Shown here: positions 8,579 through 17,173 of the stretch, in pieces
How positions within the stretch are numbered: position 1 is the stretch's first letter
Layout: every line of letters begins with the position of its first letter
Origin: Bacteroidales bacterium UBA5536
GTDB lineage: Bacteria; Bacteroidota; Bacteroidia; Bacteroidales; F082
DNA length: 64,000 nucleotides
NCBI GenBank assembly: GCA_002426795.1
Contig: DINQ01000020.1
Span: 195,017 to 259,016 of the forward strand
Direction of reading: 5' to 3'
Translations under genes and position numbers: made by a program
Notes under the pieces: model-generated
The model's database searches: none
The model's input: the letters and a program-made list of their open reading frames with translations, nothing else
What the model was told of the DNA's origin: nothing

Positions 8579-10225
8579 ATGATCAAAAGCGTTTTTACTT
8601 TTTTATTGGTGACTGTTTTTGCATTCACCTTATCAGTTCAAGGCCAGAATCTGGTGGTCAACGGAGACCTCGAAACCTGGTCAACCGATGTGATGCCTGA
8701 CGGCTGGGACAAAGCTGAAAGCATCACAAAGGAAAGCACAACCATCCATAGTGGTACTTATTCAGCAAAACACACTTCAGGTGATGGAACACTCGATTTT
8801 CAGCAAGATGTTGCTGGTATTACAGGTGGTGCTACTTATACCATTGAGTATTTCTTTTATGACAATGACCCTGCTGCCAGAACACGTATCTGGTCGTATT
8901 GGATGGATGTAGATGGAAATTATCTCGATGATCATGCAGACATTTTGCGTCCCGGAACATACAGTGAAGATAATGCTTCATGGCAATCGTTTAATCAGGT
9001 TCTGGTGGCACCTCTCGCCGCAGCACAATTTCGTTTTGAGGTTCGTGTTTACAAACAGGATGGTATTTCTGGTGGAGCAGTCTATTACGATGACTTCTCG
9101 ATTACCACTGATGCAACCATTGATCCGGAACCAACCAATTACCCAACAGCATTTGCTGCAGCTGCCGAAGATTTGGGTATCCGACTCACCTGGACTGATG
9201 CAACTGGTGCTCAGTTGCCAGACGCCTATCTTATATTAGGCGAAGCTGTTACAACTCGTCAAACGAATTTCGATCTTCCGGTTGACGGACAACCAATGTC
9301 GAACAACGATGATCCAACACAAGGAACGCTCGTTTGGAACGTGTTGGCAGGCAATGAAACTTTTAAGTTTAGCAGTCTGGAAGCAAATACCATGTATCAT
9401 TTTGCAATTTTCCCATACACCAACGCTGGGACCGATATTGATTACAAAACAGATGGTACCTATCCAGAGGCTACAGCGACAACACAGAATGTGGTTGTTT
9501 TGCTGAACGAACCTTTTGATGCTGATTTGGGAGTGATGCAAGCTTACAATGTACTTGGCGATCAGGTATGGGTTTGGAGCTCGTTTGGCTCAGACCAGTT
9601 TGCTAAGATGAGTGGTTTCAGTGGCGGAGCCCTCGATAACGAAGACTGGTTGATTAGCCCTGAGCTGAATCTGACTGGTTTACAATCAGCTACGCTAACC
9701 TTCCGTACCGCTTATAACTATGATGGTGATGCCCTGCAATTGATGGTTTCAAACGATTATGACGGCCAGGGAAATCCAAATAATTTCACATGGACCAACA
9801 TCACTGATCAGGCACAATGGTCGGATGGCTCTTTTAACTTTGTTGAATCGGGCAATGTAGATGTATTTTCTTATGCAAATCCAAAATTGTTTGTGGCCTT
9901 TAAGTACACATCAAATACAACTGGAGCAAGCAACTGGGAAGTTGATTATGTAAGAGTTACCGGAGAAGGAACTGTTGGATTTGCAGAAAACAATATTGAG
10001 AAAGTTGTGGTTTATCCAAATCCTGCTACAAGTGCTATTCAATTCAGCCTTTCAGACAAAGTCAATGTAACTATTACTGATTTGCAAGGCAAAATTGTCT
10101 TCAACCAATTGATGGAAGCCGGATCCAAATCAATTGATGTTTCAGCTTTCACCAAAGGTGTTTACCTTATGACCCTTCGCCAGGACAACGGCAGTGTTCA
10201 AACCAGCCGTTTTTCAAAATTGTAG
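8579..10225 (+). CDS. Secreted multidomain protein with T9SS type A sorting domain
   Basis: 548 aa. Residues 1-22 are a signal peptide ending in SVQGQ. Residues about 23-180 form a carbohydrate-binding-like jelly roll (NLVVNGDLETWS...PDGWDKAE, ending YYDDFSI). A fibronectin-like region follows (about 190-305), then a choice-of-anchor J / MAM-like domain (about 310-465, with NEDWLISPELNLTG). The last about 75 residues are a type IX secretion sorting domain (VVVYPNPATSAIQFSLSD ... GVYLMTLR). No catalytic domain is recognisable, so it is probably an adhesin or matrix/binding protein exported across the outer membrane by the T9SS. It is monocistronic, with a terminator directly downstream. Confidence 0.9.
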   Translation: MIKSVFTFLLVTVFAFTLSVQGQNLVVNGDLETWSTDVMPDGWDKAESITKESTTIHSGTYSAKHTSGDGTLDFQQDVAGITGGATYTIEYFFYDNDPAARTRIWSYWMDVDGNYLDDHADILRPGTYSEDNASWQSFNQVLVAPLAAAQFRFEVRVYKQDGISGGAVYYDDFSITTDATIDPEPTNYPTAFAAAAEDLGIRLTWTDATGAQLPDAYLILGEAVTTRQTNFDLPVDGQPMSNNDDPTQGTLVWNVLAGNETFKFSSLEANTMYHFAIFPYTNAGTDIDYKTDGTYPEATATTQNVVVLLNEPFDADLGVMQAYNVLGDQVWVWSSFGSDQFAKMSGFSGGALDNEDWLISPELNLTGLQSATLTFRTAYNYDGDALQLMVSNDYDGQGNPNNFTWTNITDQAQWSDGSFNFVESGNVDVFSYANPKLFVAFKYTSNTTGASNWEVDYVRVTGEGTVGFAENNIEKVVVYPNPATSAIQFSLSDKVNVTITDLQGKIVFNQLMEAGSKSIDVSAFTKGVYLMTLRQDNGSVQTSRFSKL

Positions 10226-10243
10226 AATAACAAGATAAATTAG

Positions 10244-10284
10244 AACCGTGGGAGCTGTCTTATTTCAGCTTCCACGGTTTTTTT
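10244..10284 (+). terminator. Rho-independent terminator after the T9SS protein
   Basis: A 13-base stem AACCGTGGGAGCT / AGCTTCCACGGTT (one G-U pair) followed by a T run. Confidence 0.85.
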
Positions 10285-10350
10285 GTGGCCTGTTTTCAGG
10301 ATTATCAGGCCGAAAACACATCAGAAAAAGCGCAATACCATTTATTGCGC

Positions 10351-10358
10351 TATTTTTG
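10351..10358 (+). promoter_or_regulatory. -7 promoter element for the 10382 gene
   Basis: TATTTTTG matches TAnnTTTG and lies 23 bp before ATG 10382. This supports the shorter start, since an in-frame ATG at 10283 would lie in the preceding terminator. Confidence 0.4.
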
Positions 10359-10381
10359 TCATCAACAAATGGTTGCCAACA

Positions 10382-11941
10382 ATGAGAAGTTTGAAAAGCC
10401 TCATTTTCTTGATTTTATTTGTATCCTTAAAAAGCCTTTTTGCGCAGGAGTATGAGCCTGTACGTATTGAGCTTCCTGTTGCTTTAGAATCAGATAGTTA
10501 CCATACGATTTTGCTGGCGAAAGACGGCTTGTTACTTTTTTACGAAAGCAACGAAGTTGGAGACGATGGAAAAAGAAAATGGTATTTCAGCCTGGTTGAT
10601 ACAGCCTTGAATGAAACCTGGCTGCGTTATCTGGGCCTAACAAATGGCCTTTCATTTGTCGAAGAACGTGTTTCAGGGCATCAGGTGGCAATGATTTTCA
10701 TGGAAATGCAAACAAAACGCAACCAGGAAATCGCTTATGAAATTGTAACCTACAATGTGTTAACTGAAAAATTTAGTTTGTTGGGAGGTACTTTTCCGTC
10801 CAAAGCTACAATTGCTGACATCTCATTGATGGATGACAAGCTGCTGATGGGCCTAAATCTGGATGACTATCAGGCCGATATTTTGTTGTTTGACTTGTCT
10901 GTTGGTGGATTAACCTCTCTTGAAACAGGTTTAGACGGGCAATTGCTAATCAATGAAATGGGGATTTTATCTGCGACAAGATCATTTATTGTAGCAATTA
11001 AACAGTTTGACAACAAGCGATTTAAAGGTGATCGGTTTTTTATTTTTGATACAAATGGTGCATTGCGCGATACTTTGCAGCTACCGGCAATATTTCCACA
11101 GTACCTGGGTCGGATGGAGTTTGCCAATGGGCGAAACGGAAGTACGATTGTCGTAGGCACTTTTGATCGGGAGAAAAACGGAACGCCCAATTTAAAAGAA
11201 GCATCAAGAGAGGAAGACCGGGAAGCTGCGGGCCTGTTTTATTTGCGGTTTGGCGCAAATGGCTTTGAAACAGCCAATTATTACGACTTTGGTGACTTCC
11301 CGAATATTTACAATGCCTTGGCAGCCGAAGACCTCATGCGCATCAGGCAGCAGCAGATACGCAGCAAAGACAAGAAACAAACACAGTATATTTCTTTTCA
11401 GTTTTTAAAGCCAAAGCTCATTGCAACCGACAGTTTACTCTTGTTCACGGCTGAGGCTTACCGACCACAGTACCGTGTCGAGTCGCGCATTGATTACGAC
11501 TTCTATGGCAGGCCAATTCCCTACACCTATACTGTGTTTGAGGGATATCAATTTTTTACTTCTCTGCTAGTGGGATTTAATGACGAAGGTGCTTTGCGAT
11601 GGAGTAGCGATTTTGAAATCAGAGACTTATTGTCATTCAGATTAGAGCCTCATGTAACTGTCTATGCCAAAAACAACGAAATAGTTTCGGCCATGTTGCA
11701 AGGAAACTCATTGGTTTCACAAATTATTGATTTTAATGGCGAAATAACAGGAACTCCTGAGAAACAGCCCCTGGCGTTGCGATTTGCAAACGACAGGTTG
11801 CTCGATGCAAATGGTTCGGTTATACGATTCTGGTATGGGACGAACTTTCTGCTTTCAGGAAATCAAAAAATTGCCAACAACCGATTACCCAGGCAAAATC
11901 CCCGATCAGTTTTCTTTCTGCAGAAAGTAGCTTTTGAGTAA
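10382..11941 (+). CDS. Exported protein of unknown function
   Basis: 519 aa from ATG 10382, which opens a signal peptide (MRSLKSLIFLILFVSLKSLFAQ). An upstream in-frame ATG at 10283 overlaps the preceding terminator and is rejected. The mature part is a long mostly-beta protein with repeated short strands (LLMGLNLDDYQADILLFDL, RFFIFDTNGALRDTL), suggestive of a propeller-like fold, but I recognise no named family and no catalytic motif. It is probably periplasmic or outer-membrane attached. The gene is flanked by its own promoter element and a 126-bp gap before the methyltransferase gene. Confidence 0.75.
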   Translation: MRSLKSLIFLILFVSLKSLFAQEYEPVRIELPVALESDSYHTILLAKDGLLLFYESNEVGDDGKRKWYFSLVDTALNETWLRYLGLTNGLSFVEERVSGHQVAMIFMEMQTKRNQEIAYEIVTYNVLTEKFSLLGGTFPSKATIADISLMDDKLLMGLNLDDYQADILLFDLSVGGLTSLETGLDGQLLINEMGILSATRSFIVAIKQFDNKRFKGDRFFIFDTNGALRDTLQLPAIFPQYLGRMEFANGRNGSTIVVGTFDREKNGTPNLKEASREEDREAAGLFYLRFGANGFETANYYDFGDFPNIYNALAAEDLMRIRQQQIRSKDKKQTQYISFQFLKPKLIATDSLLLFTAEAYRPQYRVESRIDYDFYGRPIPYTYTVFEGYQFFTSLLVGFNDEGALRWSSDFEIRDLLSFRLEPHVTVYAKNNEIVSAMLQGNSLVSQIIDFNGEITGTPEKQPLALRFANDRLLDANGSVIRFWYGTNFLLSGNQKIANNRLPRQNPRSVFFLQKVAFE

Positions 11942-11992
11942 ATGTAGATTTTTCTGTAACTTTACTCTCAGCTATGAAGTGCTTTTTGGTTG

Positions 11993-12000
11993 TATCTTTG
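11993..12000 (+). promoter_or_regulatory. -7 promoter element for the methyltransferase gene
   Basis: TATCTTTG, a perfect TAnnTTTG match, 67 bp before the chosen ATG at 12068. It argues against a start at 11990. Confidence 0.4.
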
Positions 12001-12067
12001 CGCAGTTTTTTTTGGAAAAAGGGATTTAAAGGAAAACGCACCAAGTGTGCATATTTTGTTTGGGAAA

Positions 12068-12862
12068 ATGATTAATCGAATCGCAATTATATCTCGATAC
12101 CTGAAGTATTACCTCAAGGGAAAAGGCAGGCATGGCATTCATTCGCCTTTTGTTTATGATTTTATTGAAACGGTCATCAGAGACCACAAGCATTATCCGG
12201 AATACAACAAGTTAAGAAAGTTTCGTTCAAATTTATTTCATAATCGAAATGTCATCGAAACGGTTGATTTTGGAAGCAGTGCAGGAAACAAGGATTTCAT
12301 CACTTATCGTGACCGTGTGCAGAACCTGGCAAAAAAGCGATCACACAGTGCAAGGTATACGCATTTTTTGTTTCGGGTTGTGCGCTATTTTAAACCTAAA
12401 AACGTACTTGAGTTTGGAACAGCTACCGGAATGAGTGCAGCTGCGCTGGCAATGGGTCATCCCGAAGCCAAGATTCTATCTTTGGAAGGTTGCGCTTCCA
12501 TCTCTCAGGTGGCTTCAAGTGCCTTTGAAAAGTTTGACTTGAAAAACATTGATATCATCATCGGCAATTTTAAAGCTACCTTACCAAAAGTTCTTGAAGA
12601 AAATCCGGTTTTCGATATGGTCTTTTTTGATGGTAATCATCGTAAAAAACCTACTCTTGATTACTTCAACCATTGCCTTGCGAACAAATCTAGCGAGTCA
12701 ATCTTTATTTTCGACGATATACACTGGTCGTCTGAAATGGAAGAGGCTTGGGAAATCATAAAAGCGCATCCGGATGTAACACTTACGATCGATCTTTTTC
12801 AATTTGGATTGGTTTTCTTTAAGGAAGGCATCGCAAAACAGCATTTTATCCTTAGGATGTAA
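12068..12862 (+). CDS. Class I SAM-dependent methyltransferase
   Basis: 264 aa. The N-terminal 100 residues carry GRHGIHSPFVYDFIE, a segment seen in Bacteroidota methyltransferases of this kind. The Rossmann SAM-binding domain starts at about residue 110, with motif I VLEFGTATGMSAAALA, motif II ILSLEG and motif IV DMVFFDGNHRK. This resembles the O-methyltransferase/Methyltransf_24 group, but the substrate cannot be told. I start at 12068 rather than 11990 because a promoter element lies between. The gene is followed closely by an ABC ATPase gene that has its own -7 element, so the two may or may not be co-transcribed. Confidence 0.85.
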   Translation: MINRIAIISRYLKYYLKGKGRHGIHSPFVYDFIETVIRDHKHYPEYNKLRKFRSNLFHNRNVIETVDFGSSAGNKDFITYRDRVQNLAKKRSHSARYTHFLFRVVRYFKPKNVLEFGTATGMSAAALAMGHPEAKILSLEGCASISQVASSAFEKFDLKNIDIIIGNFKATLPKVLEENPVFDMVFFDGNHRKKPTLDYFNHCLANKSSESIFIFDDIHWSSEMEEAWEIIKAHPDVTLTIDLFQFGLVFFKEGIAKQHFILRM

Positions 12863-12873
12863 CTGATGTTTAT

Positions 12874-12881
12874 TAACTTTG
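12874..12881 (+). promoter_or_regulatory. -7 promoter element for the ABC ATPase gene
   Basis: TAACTTTG matches TAnnTTTG, 21 bp before ATG 12903. No clear -33 box. Confidence 0.35.
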
Positions 12882-12902
12882 TCTGGCATTAAAACCACCT
12901 CC

Positions 12903-13619
12903 ATGGAAAAAGAAGTTATTAGACTTATCGATATTTCGCGTCATTACAAAGTTGGTTCAGAAACAGTTCGAGCTCTCAACAACATCACGCTCTCCATTCT
13001 GCGAAATGAATATGTTGCGCTAATGGGGCCTTCGGGTTCCGGAAAATCAACGCTGATGAATTTGCTGGGATGTCTCGACACACCAACATCGGGTTCTTAT
13101 TTTCTGAATGGAAGTGATGCGAGCCGGATGAATGACAACGAGCTGGCAGAAATTCGGAACAAGGAGATCGGTTTTATATTTCAGACATTCAACCTTTTAC
13201 CCAGATCAACTGCGCTCGAAAATGTGATGCTGCCCCTGGTTTACGCCGGTATTGGAAAATCGAGCCGCATCGAGCAGGCCGAAAAAGTGCTGGCCAATGT
13301 TCAACTCACCGATCGCATGAAACACAGACCCAATGAACTGTCGGGTGGTCAGCGGCAACGCGTCGCTATCGCCAGGGCGCTTGTCAATAACCCTTCCATC
13401 CTTTTGGCCGATGAGCCCACAGGCAACCTGGACTCTAAGACTTCTGTTGAAATCATGGGTTTGCTCGAAGATATTCACAAAGCTGGAAACACCATCATTG
13501 TGGTTACCCACGAAGAAGATATTGCAAAGTATGCTCACCGCATTATCCGATTGAAAGACGGTCAGATTGAATCCGACGAATTGAACAAAGATATCTACAG
13601 GCCCGGAAAGAAAGCCTAG
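12903..13619 (+). CDS. ABC transporter ATP-binding protein (LolD/MacB/FtsE type)
   Basis: 238 aa, complete ATPase: Walker A GPSGSGKST, Q-loop FQTFNLLPR, signature LSGGQRQRVAIARAL, Walker B ILLADEPTGNLDS, and the switch His in VVTHEEDIAKY. The LDTPTSGSYFLNG and NLLPRSTALENVMLPLVY segments place it in the LolD/MacB subfamily, which drives MacB-like or lipoprotein-release permeases and works on periplasmic substrates by mechanotransmission. No permease gene is adjacent, so the partner must be elsewhere. Start at 12903 is chosen because the -7 element at 12874 overlaps the longer reading from 12879. Confidence 0.93.
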   Translation: MEKEVIRLIDISRHYKVGSETVRALNNITLSILRNEYVALMGPSGSGKSTLMNLLGCLDTPTSGSYFLNGSDASRMNDNELAEIRNKEIGFIFQTFNLLPRSTALENVMLPLVYAGIGKSSRIEQAEKVLANVQLTDRMKHRPNELSGGQRQRVAIARALVNNPSILLADEPTGNLDSKTSVEIMGLLEDIHKAGNTIIVVTHEEDIAKYAHRIIRLKDGQIESDELNKDIYRPGKKA

Positions 13620-13679
13620 TCAGATTTTGTTCGAAAACATTCTGTCAGTTTGCTTGTTACATTACAAAATCAAAGTAAT

Positions 13680-14246
13680 ATGAGTGAGTCTATGAAAATA
13701 TATACCAGAACTGGCGATAAAGGGCAAACAGCATTAATTGGGGGTACCCGTGTTCCAAAATACCACGATCGGATCGAAGCCTATGGTACAGTTGATGAGC
13801 TAAATTCTTTTGTTGGACTCATTCGCGATCACGAAGAAATTGATACCGAAAGCAAGAATATCCTGATTGAAATTCAGGATCGCTTGTTTACCCTTGAGTC
13901 GCACCTGGCTGAAGACAACAATGCCATTGTTGCCAAGCCTATGCCTCCCTTGCACCAAAGTGACATTGATTTATTGGAAGCAGAAATTGACCGCATGAAC
14001 GAAAAGCTTCCTCCACTTGCAAGTTTTATTTTGCCGGGTGGACACATGTTGGTTTCTTATTGCCATGTTGCACGAACTGTTTGTCGCAGGGCTGAGCGCA
14101 TTTGTGTGAAGCTTGCAGAAAAGGTCCCGGTGCAAGAGACTGACTTGCGGTATCTCAACAGACTTTCGGATTATTTTTTCGAACTGGCACGATATGTCGG
14201 ACACAATCTTGGCGCTGCAGAGACACCCTGGAAGCCACGCTATTAG
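13680..14246 (+). CDS. Cob(I)yrinic acid a,c-diamide adenosyltransferase (PduO type)
   Basis: 188 aa. It transfers the 5'-deoxyadenosyl group of ATP to Co(I) corrinoid, making adenosylcobalamin. The PduO-type signature is at the N-terminus (KIYTRTGDKGQTALIGG, ATP binding), with GTVDELNSFVG and the C-terminal RRAERICVKL and RYLNRLSDYFFELARY helices. It works as a cytoplasmic trimer. No other cobalamin genes are adjacent, so it probably serves corrinoid salvage. It also gives this genome a source of the AdoCbl cofactor that the B12 sensor at 39,064 would need. ATG 13680 is preferred over a TTG at 13650. Confidence 0.93.
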   Translation: MSESMKIYTRTGDKGQTALIGGTRVPKYHDRIEAYGTVDELNSFVGLIRDHEEIDTESKNILIEIQDRLFTLESHLAEDNNAIVAKPMPPLHQSDIDLLEAEIDRMNEKLPPLASFILPGGHMLVSYCHVARTVCRRAERICVKLAEKVPVQETDLRYLNRLSDYFFELARYVGHNLGAAETPWKPRY

Positions 14247-14273
14247 CTGAATCCAAACAAATTGGATATTTTT

Positions 14274-14304
14274 ATTGATTCGGATTAAAAAAAAATTACT
14301 TTTG
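14274..14304 (+). promoter_or_regulatory. Promoter of the DUF2795 gene
   Basis: ATTG (14274-14277) and TACTTTTG (14297-14304) with a 19-bp spacer, matching the Bacteroidota -33/-7 arrangement; the start codon lies 29 bp downstream. Confidence 0.55.
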
Positions 14305-14332
14305 CAAAAAATTTGACCCTAACTTCACAGTT

Positions 14333-14554
14333 ATGTATTGGACATTAGAATTAGCATCTAAGCTAGAAGACGCCCCTTGGCCAGCAACAAAAGACGAATT
14401 GCTAGAGTGGTCTGTTAGGTCGGGTGCGCCGCAGGAAGTAATTGAAAACCTGCAAGAAATGGAAGATGAAGGCGAAATATATGAGCGTATCGAGGATATT
14501 TGGCCTGATTATCCCACAAAAGACGATTTCTTCTTTCACGAAGATGAATATTAA
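14333..14554 (+). CDS. Small acidic DUF2795 protein
   Basis: 73 aa, strongly acidic, entirely cytoplasmic. MYWTLELASKLEDAPWPATK, ELLEWSVRSGAP and a C-terminal WPDYPTKDDFFFHEDEY match the DUF2795 family, widely conserved in Bacteroidota, where it is a single-domain protein of unknown function. It has its own promoter and terminator, so it is a stand-alone unit that is probably well expressed. Confidence 0.9.
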   Translation: MYWTLELASKLEDAPWPATKDELLEWSVRSGAPQEVIENLQEMEDEGEIYERIEDIWPDYPTKDDFFFHEDEY

Positions 14555-14562
14555 CAGGAAAG

Positions 14563-14590
14563 CCGATCAGAAAATGATCGGTTTTTTTTT
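14563..14590 (+). terminator. Rho-independent terminator of the DUF2795 gene
   Basis: CCGATCA / TGATCGG stem with a short A-rich loop, followed by about ten T. It lies between two convergent genes. Confidence 0.85.
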
Positions 14591-14593
14591 ACT

Positions 14594-15127
14594 TTATCTG
14601 AAGAAGCTGAAATGAACCCTGCCGTAACGCTTCATAATTTCAAACCGCTCGTGCGCGCTGTAGTCAATCGCCTGATGGTGTTCGATCACCAGCAATCCGT
14701 TGGGAAGAAGTAATTCGTGCTCAAAAATCAGGCGCAGTAATAAATCGTAATGCGGACTGTCATATGGAGGGTCGGCAAAAATAAAATCGAATTTTTTTCT
14801 TGTCAGCGGAAGAAATCTGAATACATCCGATCGGATCACCTGCAGATTGTCCATTTGTAATTCCACAGCAGTTTTTTGGATGAACCGAACACATTGTCCA
14901 TCTTGTTCAACTGTTGTAACTGTTTTACAACCGCGTGATGCCAGTTCGTAGGCAATGTTGCCTGTGCCACCAAATAAATCCAGCGCAGCTGCTGTCTCAT
15001 TCAGGTCGAGTTTGTTGTCAATCAAGTTGAACAGGCTCTCTTTGGCCATATCGGTCGTGGGCCTGACCGGAAGATTAGCGGGGGCCTTGATTTGGCGTCT
15101 TTGGTATTTACCTCTTATAATTCGCAT
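14594..15127 (-). CDS. rsmD: 16S rRNA (guanine966-N2)-methyltransferase
   Basis: 177 aa. RsmD methylates G966 of 16S rRNA during 30S assembly. Visible signatures are MRIIRGKYQRRQI at the N-terminus, RPTTDMAKESLFNLI, SAM motif I ALDLFGGTGNIAYELASRG, and the N6/N2-methyltransferase motif FADPPYDSPHY. Length is normal for the family. The start overlaps the end of the DUF3822 gene by 13 bp, an arrangement seen repeatedly in Bacteroidota and indicating translational coupling. Confidence 0.95.
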   Translation of the reverse strand: MRIIRGKYQRRQIKAPANLPVRPTTDMAKESLFNLIDNKLDLNETAAALDLFGGTGNIAYELASRGCKTVTTVEQDGQCVRFIQKTAVELQMDNLQVIRSDVFRFLPLTRKKFDFIFADPPYDSPHYDLLLRLIFEHELLLPNGLLVIEHHQAIDYSAHERFEIMKRYGRVHFSFFR

Positions 15128-15987
15128 TGCATCACGTTGTATAACAGACTATTGTGATGCCATGTAAGCTCGTCTAACACGTAACTATATTCGAAGCTTT
15201 TATTCCGTTCGATAAACTTAATGGTCCGTATATAGCGTTCGGTAATGCCGTAGATTTCTGAGCTTTTCTCAATTAAACCACATAAAATGAGTTCGATTTT
15301 TTCGGGATTGAGTCTGAGTTGCTCCATGGCGAAGAGCAGAAAATAAATGAAGTCTTCTTTGGTCGAGAATTTGAATGTGTTGTAGAAAAGTAATTTTTGA
15401 TTGCGAATAACAACCATGTCGAATACATTTTTTCTCACGTTGACGAACACTTTCGAGTCGATATTCTGGTGTTTATTTCCAATAAGCAAACTTTCAATAA
15501 GTACCGTCGAAATGTGCACTATGGTTGCATTTGCCCACAAATCTTTGATTTTTACGGCAAGCATATTCGCAAGATAATACACATTTACTGCATCTGCATT
15601 TTTGAGTTTATCGGTGGCTATCCGGCTGTTGTCTTTATAAGGCTGATTAAAGGCTAAAAAAGTCCCTTTTTCTTTTTCGTCGAATAAAGCTGCAGGTACC
15701 AAGGCTGATGCTGTATTGTCAACCATTACTATGACAGATTGGTATGGATACGCAATCCATGGCCTGTTCATCACAATTTCGTCTAGCATTGCTGCAAGCT
15801 TTAGTTCATCTTGCAGCTTGCTGAAGTGATAAACTTCCAATCCGACAAAACGTTGCTTTTCCGGCGAAAAAATACTGAAAGAAAAACCATCCAGCGAAAG
15901 CAGGATGGTTAATTGAAAGTTTCGGGAATAGTCTTCCTTAAACGACTTGTCGATGCGGCTGATATATGGTTTGGCCTGCGTTAGCAT
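15115..15987 (-). CDS. DUF3822 family protein
   Basis: 290 aa, cytoplasmic. The pattern of a duplicated actin-like (ASKHA-type) fold is visible: SLDGFSFSIFS near the N-terminus, VMVDNTASALVPAALFDE in the middle, and VIRNQKLLFYNTFKFSTKEDFIYFLL at the start of the second half. DUF3822 genes are regularly found directly upstream of rsmD in Bacteroidota, as here (13-bp overlap), but their function is not established. The upstream gene (16001) is 13 bp away, so the three form one operon. Confidence 0.88.
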   Translation of the reverse strand: MLTQAKPYISRIDKSFKEDYSRNFQLTILLSLDGFSFSIFSPEKQRFVGLEVYHFSKLQDELKLAAMLDEIVMNRPWIAYPYQSVIVMVDNTASALVPAALFDEKEKGTFLAFNQPYKDNSRIATDKLKNADAVNVYYLANMLAVKIKDLWANATIVHISTVLIESLLIGNKHQNIDSKVFVNVRKNVFDMVVIRNQKLLFYNTFKFSTKEDFIYFLLFAMEQLRLNPEKIELILCGLIEKSSEIYGITERYIRTIKFIERNKSFEYSYVLDELTWHHNSLLYNVMQCEL

Positions 15988-16000
15988 TGCGTCAGCCTCA

Positions 16001-16600
16001 TCACTCCCAGTTTCCGTCCGTCGAAGGCTCTGTCATCGATCCTACCTTCAGCCCGGCATACTTATCAATGTCTTCTTGTGAAGCCGTAATGTTTAAAATG
16101 CGTTGTTCTTCCATCCCTTTCAAATAAGCTGAGTAAGGCACTTTTGCTTCGAAAACGCTAACTTTAACACCACCACGGTCAATCTGACCTGCATGCATTT
16201 CAATTTTCTCGTTTCCGCTAAATGGAGCGAACTGCAGCGTACTCAATTTGAAATTTGGCCGGCGTGCAAACAATGAGTCCATCACTTTGATATATCCGAG
16301 GGTGTCGGAAATGGTCTTTGTGAAAGTAGTGTCATTTGGGTCGGGAATAAGCTTAACAACCGGTATTTCTCCTGTTCTTAGAAATTGTATCAATGTATCG
16401 AAGCTGGCAGTATATTTGTTATTGGCCTGCTTGTAAAAGGCTTGCGCGTTGCGAATGTCTTTCAACCGTTGAATGACTTCAACCTCGCGGCGGGCTCTTT
16501 CTTTCTTGAAATCAAGGGGTTTGTTAATGCTATCGTACACAAGATATCCGAGTACAATAATGACGATAAACAAGACAACTTTCAAAATGATGCTCTTCAT
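16001..16600 (-). CDS. Single-pass membrane protein of unknown function
   Basis: 199 aa. One N-terminal membrane anchor (about residues 5-24), then a helical stretch RREVEVIQRLKDIRNAQAFYKQANNKYTASFDTLIQFLRTGE. That looks like the pseudopilin N-terminal pattern in which a hydrophobic helix is followed by AQAFYKxxxxKYxxSFxxL. A short soluble domain follows, extracytoplasmic by topology. It heads the operon with DUF3822 and rsmD. A pilin-like relation is inference from pattern only; the membrane anchor is clear. A TACTTTTG -7 element lies at 16622-16629 on the minus strand, just upstream. Confidence 0.75.
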   Translation of the reverse strand: MKSIILKVVLFIVIIVLGYLVYDSINKPLDFKKERARREVEVIQRLKDIRNAQAFYKQANNKYTASFDTLIQFLRTGEIPVVKLIPDPNDTTFTKTISDTLGYIKVMDSLFARRPNFKLSTLQFAPFSGNEKIEMHAGQIDRGGVKVSVFEAKVPYSAYLKGMEEQRILNITASQEDIDKYAGLKVGSMTEPSTDGNWE

Positions 16601-16621
16601 AGTGCTGGAATTTTTCTAATG

Positions 16622-16629
16622 CAAAAGTA
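16622..16629 (-). promoter_or_regulatory. -7 promoter element of the 16001-rsmD operon
   Basis: The minus strand reads TACTTTTG, a perfect TAnnTTTG match, 21 bp upstream of the operon's first ATG at 16600. No clear -33 box. Confidence 0.45.
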
Positions 16630-16714
16630 ATTTTTTTTTCGAATTATTGAATGTTTTGGCTGCTTGCCGTAAAATTAATATTTGTTTTTAATGATTCTCA
16701 ATTAGCGAATAATC

Positions 16715-17107
16715 TCAGGAAGCAATTTGCTGGGCCAGTGTGACAATAACGCCATTCAAATCGGAAAAACTAAACTCAATCATATCGTAAAATGTGGTGT
16801 GGATATCCTGTACAATATCTACTTCACTCTTCACCTTTTCGAAGATGGCCATGACATCATCTACAACGAAAAACAAGGTAAACGAGCCTCCAGAAGGCAA
16901 ATCATTTAATATAGGCAATTCATTTTCAATGCTTTCTTTGCTTTGAAACATCAACATAGTATCTCCGTTTTTCATCATGGCCCAATCGAGTTTGCCTCTT
17001 TCAGGAACTGAAGAAATCATTTCAAAGCCGAGGATGTTTTGATAAAAGTCGATCGTTTCGTTCACATCATCAACAATGATGTTTGGTGTTAGGCTTAAAA
17101 AACCCAT
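16715..17107 (-). CDS. VOC superfamily (glyoxalase/bleomycin-resistance fold) protein
   Basis: 130 aa, one complete vicinal-oxygen-chelate module pair. TPNIIVDDVNETIDFYQNIL opens the first beta-alpha-beta unit and GSFTLFFVVDDVMAIFEKV the second, ending in FSFSDLNGVIVTLAQ. Proteins of this size act as dimers and include lyases, dioxygenases and antibiotic-binding proteins; the usual metal ligand positions are only partly acidic/His, so I cannot assign a reaction. Monocistronic. Confidence 0.85.
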   Translation of the reverse strand: MGFLSLTPNIIVDDVNETIDFYQNILGFEMISSVPERGKLDWAMMKNGDTMLMFQSKESIENELPILNDLPSGGSFTLFFVVDDVMAIFEKVKSEVDIVQDIHTTFYDMIEFSFSDLNGVIVTLAQQIAS

Positions 17108-17173
17108 GGATTCGTGTATTGGTGCAACATGAGGCCAAAAGACCTTTAAAACTGAGTCTAAAATTAATTAAAA